DNA of 64,000 bases from contig JAHCJP010000001.1 in NCBI GenBank assembly GCA_026126205.1, positions 834,224 through 898,223 on the forward strand, given 5' to 3'. A model generated the notes under the pieces. The model was not told the DNA's origin, searched no databases, and saw nothing but the letters and a program-made list of their open reading frames with translations. Origin of the DNA: Maricaulaceae bacterium (lineage in GTDB: Bacteria; Pseudomonadota; Alphaproteobacteria; Caulobacterales; Maricaulaceae). Shown here piece after piece: positions 60,669 to 64,000 of the stretch. Made by a program: the position numbers and the translations under genes. Every line of letters starts with the position of its first letter. The first letter of the stretch is position 1.

Positions 60669-61250
60669 TCATGGCGCGATGACGGGATGGCCCAACCCGC
60701 CCAGCAGGCAGGCGGTTTCATAGAGCGGCAGCCCCATCACCCCGGAGTAAGAGCCGGACAGCGAGATGACGAAGGCCTCGGCCAGGCCCTGAATGGCGTA
60801 GCCGCCGGCCTTGCCGCGCCATTCGCCGCTGTGCAGATAGGCCGCGATCTCGGCTTCGGTCAGGCGTTTGAAGCTGACCTTGGTTTCGCTGAGCCGCGCC
60901 GCCTCGCGCCCGTCCGGCGCGCGCACCGCCACCCCGGTATAGACGCGGTGACTGCGGCCGGAGAGCAGGCGCAGGCAGGCTTCGGCCTCCTCCGCCGTCT
61001 CCGCCTTCGGCAGTATGCGGCGGCCCAGCCCGACCACCGTGTCGGCGGCGATCACGAATGCCCCCGGCGCATCGCAGGCCGCGGCCTTGGAGCGCGCCAG
61101 ACGCAGCGCCAGATTCCGCGGCGTCTCGCCGGGGATTTCGCGTTCATCGACATCGGCGGGGATGATTTCGGGCGCAAGCCCGATGCGCGCCAGCAATCCG
61201 GCGCGGCGAGGCGAGGCGCTGGCGAGAACGAGGCGGGGTTCGCGCGTCAT
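60669..61250 (-). CDS. maf: Maf-family nucleoside triphosphate pyrophosphatase
   Basis: A 193-residue housekeeping enzyme that hydrolyses non-canonical nucleotides to monophosphates. Signatures: LVLASASPRRAGLLARIGL, ADVDEREIPGETPRNLALRLARSKA, FVIAADTVVGLGRRILPKAETAEEA, SHRVYTGVAV and GKAGGYAIQGLAEAFV followed by SYSGVMGLPLYET. It lies between infA and the RNase G-like gene on the same strand. Confidence 0.94.
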   Translation of the reverse strand: MTREPRLVLASASPRRAGLLARIGLAPEIIPADVDEREIPGETPRNLALRLARSKAAACDAPGAFVIAADTVVGLGRRILPKAETAEEAEACLRLLSGRSHRVYTGVAVRAPDGREAARLSETKVSFKRLTEAEIAAYLHSGEWRGKAGGYAIQGLAEAFVISLSGSYSGVMGLPLYETACLLGGLGHPVIAP

Positions 61251-61266
61251 CGCGCGCCTGCCGGCG

Positions 61267-61485
61267 TCACTTGAAACGATAGGTGATGCGCCCCTTGGTG
61301 AGGTCGTAAGGCGTCATCTCGACAAGCACCTTGTCACCGGCCAGCACGCGGATGCGGTTCTTGCGCATCTTGCCGGCGGTGTGGGCGATGATCTCGTGAC
61401 CGTTTTCCAGCTTCACCCGGAAGGTGGCGTTGGGCAAAAGCTCGGTCACTTCGCCCGGAAACTCCAGCAGTTCTTCCTTCGCCAT
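61267..61485 (-). CDS. infA: Translation initiation factor IF-1
   Basis: A 72-residue S1-fold protein of exactly the usual length: [53 protein letters not shown] and a C-terminal [15 protein letters not shown]. The ATG at 61485 follows CAAGAGGAGCGC. It heads the infA-maf-RNase G-like-yacG gene run and diverges from the copper ATPase gene. Confidence 0.97.
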   Translation of the reverse strand: MAKEELLEFPGEVTELLPNATFRVKLENGHEIIAHTAGKMRKNRIRVLAGDKVLVEMTPYDLTKGRITYRFK

Positions 61486-61604
61486 GCGCTCCTCTTGCCT
61501 CGGCGCGGCGCGGAGTGTCGGAAAAGCCCGCCCGCGCGGCGCGCTATATAGGCCGGAACCGCCCCCCGCGTCGAGTGCCGGTTGGACACAGCGCCGCCGC
61601 ACTC

Positions 61605-61663
61605 TTGTATTGCATACCCTATGGGGGTATATGCGGTGGCCAAGAATACCCCCATAGGGTATG
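61605..61663 (+). promoter_or_regulatory. copA promoter with two mirror-image CsoR-type operators
   Basis: CATACCCTATGGGGGTAT (61613-61630) and its exact reverse complement ATACCCCCATAGGGTATG (61646-61663) are 15 bases apart. Each also matches the ATACCC-N-GGGTAT style of copper-sensing CsoR operators. TTGTAT (61605-61610) and TATATG (61628-61633), 17 bases apart, form a promoter whose spacer is filled by the first operator; the second lies around or just after the transcription start. Copper would relieve repression. The csoR gene is not in the window. Confidence 0.8.
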
Positions 61664-61689
61664 AATAAACCGCAACAGCGAGGATCATC

Positions 61690-63999
61690 ATGAGCCGCAC
61701 CGGCGACAACGCCAGACAAGGCGAACAAGGCGAACCGGCCCCACGGAACAGCGAAGCCGCCGCCCTGATCGTGCCCGGCATGGGCAGCGACCATTGCGCC
61801 GGCATCGTCGCCGATTCCATCCGCCGCCTGCCGGGCATCGCCGAGGTGAAGACCAATATCGCCGCCCATCGCGCCAGCGTGCGTTTCGACCCCGCCCGGA
61901 CCAGCCCGGCGGCGATCCGCACCGCGGTGGAGAAGGCGGGTTACGACGTCGACGCGGTGGAGGGCGAGGGCGCGGCGGCGCCGGACGGCGCCGATTCCGA
62001 GGCCCGCTATCTGGCGCTGGCGATCAAACGGCTGTGGATCGCGGCGATACTGGCGACGCTGATCATGCTGCTGATGATCCCGCACATGTTCTGGCGCCCC
62101 GTGCCGAGCTATCTCGCCATGGTGGCGGTTCTGGCCTTTCCGGTGGTGTTTCTCTACGGCGGCTGGGCGACCCACAAATCGGCCTGGCGCTCGCTGACCA
62201 ACCGCACCGCCAATATGGACGTGCTGATCTCGCTGGGCAGCCTGCCGCCCTATCTGATCGGGCTGGCTGGTTTCATCTGGCCGATGACCAGTTTTATCGA
62301 GATGGCGGCCACCATCATGACCTTCCACCTGCTGGGCCGTTATCTGGAGACGCGGGCCAAGGGTCGCGCCAGCCAGGCGATCAAGCGGCTGCTGGCGCTG
62401 GGCGCGAAAACCGCCACCGTGATCCGCGACGGGCGCGAGGTGGAGATTCCGGTCGCCGAACTGGCCGTCGGCGACGTGATGCGGGTGCGCCCCGGCGCCA
62501 AGATTCCCACCGATGGCGAGGTTGTCGACGGCGTCAGCCATGTCGACGAATCGCTGGCCACCGGCGAGCCGGTTCCGGTGCAGAAACAGCCCGGCGACTC
62601 CGTGCTGGGCGCCACCATCAACAAGGAAGGCGTGCTGAGCGTGCGCGCCGCGCGCGTCGGCGCCGACACCTTCCTGGCGCAGGTGATCCGCCTCGTCGAG
62701 GAGGCGCAAAGCTCGAAAGTGCCGATCCAGGAATTCGCCGACCGGGTGACCGGCCGTTTCGTGCCGGCGGTGATCGTGATCAGCCTCGCCAGCTTTTTCG
62801 TCTGGCTGGGCTTTGCCGAGCAATTGCGGCCGATACTGCAGTGGGGTTCGGGCTTCCTGATGTGGGTGAACCCTGACATCGCCCCGCTGCCCGCCGCGCT
62901 GCTGGCCGCCATCGCCGTGCTGGTGATCGCCTGTCCCTGCGCGCTGGGATTGGCGACGCCGACGGCGCTGATGGTCGGTTCCGGTCTGGGGGCGGAGCGG
63001 GGCATCCTGATCCGCTCCGGCGAGGCGATCCAGACCCTGAAGGACATCAAGCTGGTGGTGCTGGACAAGACCGGCACCATCACCATGGGCCGCCCGGCGC
63101 TGGCCGGGGTCGCCGCCGCGGAAGGGGCGAGCGAGGACGAGGCGCTGCGCCTGGCCGCCAGCGTCGAGGCCGGGTCGGAACACCCGCTGGCCGAGGCGAT
63201 GCGCAAGGGCGCGGAGGAGCGGGGCATCCCCATCGCGCCCGTGACGGGTTTCAAGGCCCATCCCGGCAAGGGGGTGGAGGCGCGGCTGGACGGCGAGACC
63301 CTGCGCGTCGGCAATCCGCGTTTCATGGCCGAAAACGGCGTCACGGTTCCCAACTCACTGTCGGACGCGCTGGCCGCCTTCGAGGACAAGGGGCAGAGCG
63401 CGGTGCTGGTCGCGCGCGGCGATGCGGCGACCGGCGTCATCGCCGTCGCCGACACGCTGAAGCCGGATTCGAAGGCCGCCGTGGCGGCGCTGCACGCCCT
63501 GGGCCTGCGCACGGTGATGATCACCGGCGATAACGAGCGCGCCGCGCGCCATGTCGCGGACCAGGTGGGCATAGACGAGGTGCTGGCCGGCGTGCTGCCA
63601 GAGGGCAAGGCCGACGCCATCCGCCGCCTGCAGGAACAGTACGGCCCGCATGTCGCGATGATCGGCGACGGCATCAATGACGCCCCGGCCCTGAAACAGG
63701 CCAATGTCGGCATCGCCATCGGCGCCGGGGCCGATGTCGCCATCGAGGCGGCGGACGTCACCCTGGTCAGCGGTGAACTGGGCAAGGCGGTGGAGGCCAT
63801 CCGGCTGTCGAAGGCCACCTTCCGCAAGATCGTCGAGAACCTGTTCTGGGCCTGGTTCTACAACGCCGCCGCCATTCCGGTGGCCGCCATCGGCCTGCTG
63901 CACCCAATGATCGGCGTCATCGCCATGACCGCCAGTTCGCTGTCGGTGATCGGCAATTCGCTGCTGCTGAAACGGGCGAAGCTGGCGGGACCGGCATGA
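61690..63999 (+). CDS. copA: Copper-translocating P1B-type ATPase
   Basis: A 769-residue copper pump. The N-terminal heavy-metal-associated domain (about residues 25-95) has GMGSDHC instead of GMTCxxC, so only one cysteine is kept. Eight membrane helices follow. The transport motif CPC lies at 415-417 ([13 protein letters not shown]), the phosphorylated Asp459 in DKTGT, HP in SEHPLAEAM, and the hinge [10 protein letters not shown] in [13 protein letters not shown] and [12 protein letters not shown] in the last helices mark Cu(I) specificity. It is expressed from a promoter with paired CsoR-type operators. The TGA at 63997-63999 overlaps an ATG at 63996, so another gene probably follows in the operon beyond the window. 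Confidence 0.95.
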   Translation: MSRTGDNARQGEQGEPAPRNSEAAALIVPGMGSDHCAGIVADSIRRLPGIAEVKTNIAAHRASVRFDPARTSPAAIRTAVEKAGYDVDAVEGEGAAAPDGADSEARYLALAIKRLWIAAILATLIMLLMIPHMFWRPVPSYLAMVAVLAFPVVFLYGGWATHKSAWRSLTNRTANMDVLISLGSLPPYLIGLAGFIWPMTSFIEMAATIMTFHLLGRYLETRAKGRASQAIKRLLALGAKTATVIRDGREVEIPVAELAVGDVMRVRPGAKIPTDGEVVDGVSHVDESLATGEPVPVQKQPGDSVLGATINKEGVLSVRAARVGADTFLAQVIRLVEEAQSSKVPIQEFADRVTGRFVPAVIVISLASFFVWLGFAEQLRPILQWGSGFLMWVNPDIAPLPAALLAAIAVLVIACPCALGLATPTALMVGSGLGAERGILIRSGEAIQTLKDIKLVVLDKTGTITMGRPALAGVAAAEGASEDEALRLAASVEAGSEHPLAEAMRKGAEERGIPIAPVTGFKAHPGKGVEARLDGETLRVGNPRFMAENGVTVPNSLSDALAAFEDKGQSAVLVARGDAATGVIAVADTLKPDSKAAVAALHALGLRTVMITGDNERAARHVADQVGIDEVLAGVLPEGKADAIRRLQEQYGPHVAMIGDGINDAPALKQANVGIAIGAGADVAIEAADVTLVSGELGKAVEAIRLSKATFRKIVENLFWAWFYNAAAIPVAAIGLLHPMIGVIAMTASSLSVIGNSLLLKRAKLAGPA

Positions 64000-64000
64000 T

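Overview
The window is one contiguous, GC-rich (roughly two-thirds by eye) piece of an alphaproteobacterial chromosome. It has dense coding, many ATGA overlaps and GTG/TTG starts. The phylum call rests on gene order: bolA, a J-domain gene, cobS/cobT, rpmB, a Suv3-like helicase, an S4 protein, fdxA and carD form a familiar alphaproteobacterial block, and infA-maf-RNase G-like-yacG is another. The number of secreted peptidases, lipoproteins and DUF3108 proteins suggests a Hyphomonadaceae/Caulobacterales-like bacterium; that finer placement is inference.

Layout. 1-5 kb: the tail of a membrane protein, an acyl-CoA dehydrogenase, a YceI-cytochrome b561-YceI operon, a HigB/HigA-type toxin-antitoxin pair with a clear palindromic operator, and an unknown membrane protein with conserved cysteines. 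5-7.3 kb: phoR then phoB, with a three-repeat Pho box between them. 7.4-13.5 kb: a three-gene RND efflux operon behind an inverted-repeat control region. 13.7-16.2 kb: an M13 metallopeptidase lipoprotein and a DUF983 protein. 16.2-18.9 kb: a persulfide/sulfide detoxification module (ETHE1-like dioxygenase diverging from a BigR-like regulator, rhodanese-DUF2892 and TauE genes). 18.9-34.8 kb: the core block from bolA to carD. It is interrupted by palindromic repeats, a MITE-like element in front of cobS, and two secreted-protein genes wedged between cobS and cobT by what looks like a tandem duplication that captured the 5' end of cobT.

34.8-49.8 kb: a nuclease-like lipoprotein, tRNA-Arg(CCT), a site-2 protease, a membrane dipeptidase, an SDR, pgeF, an amidase, a GIY-YIG protein flanked by palindromes, selO, an esterase, an LprI-like protein, a CoxE-like VWA protein, an M64 peptidase with a small secreted neighbour, a GST, chorismate mutase and an Hpt protein. 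49.9-58.3 kb: vapBC, then a one-carbon module with an NAD-dependent formate dehydrogenase (a fused gamma-beta subunit, then alpha, FdhD and delta) and formate-tetrahydrofolate ligase. 58.4-61.5 kb: a second DUF3108 protein, tRNA-Phe(GAA), yacG, an RNase G-like gene, maf and infA. 61.6-64 kb: a copper-type P-type ATPase behind two mirror-image CsoR-type operators.

No rRNA, CRISPR array, prophage or integrase was seen. The more unusual signals are the cobS/cobT duplication scar, the MITE-like element, the families of intergenic palindromes (one pair bracketing a GIY-YIG gene), and several well-formed operators. Functions are assigned from motifs and gene order read by eye; no database search was run.
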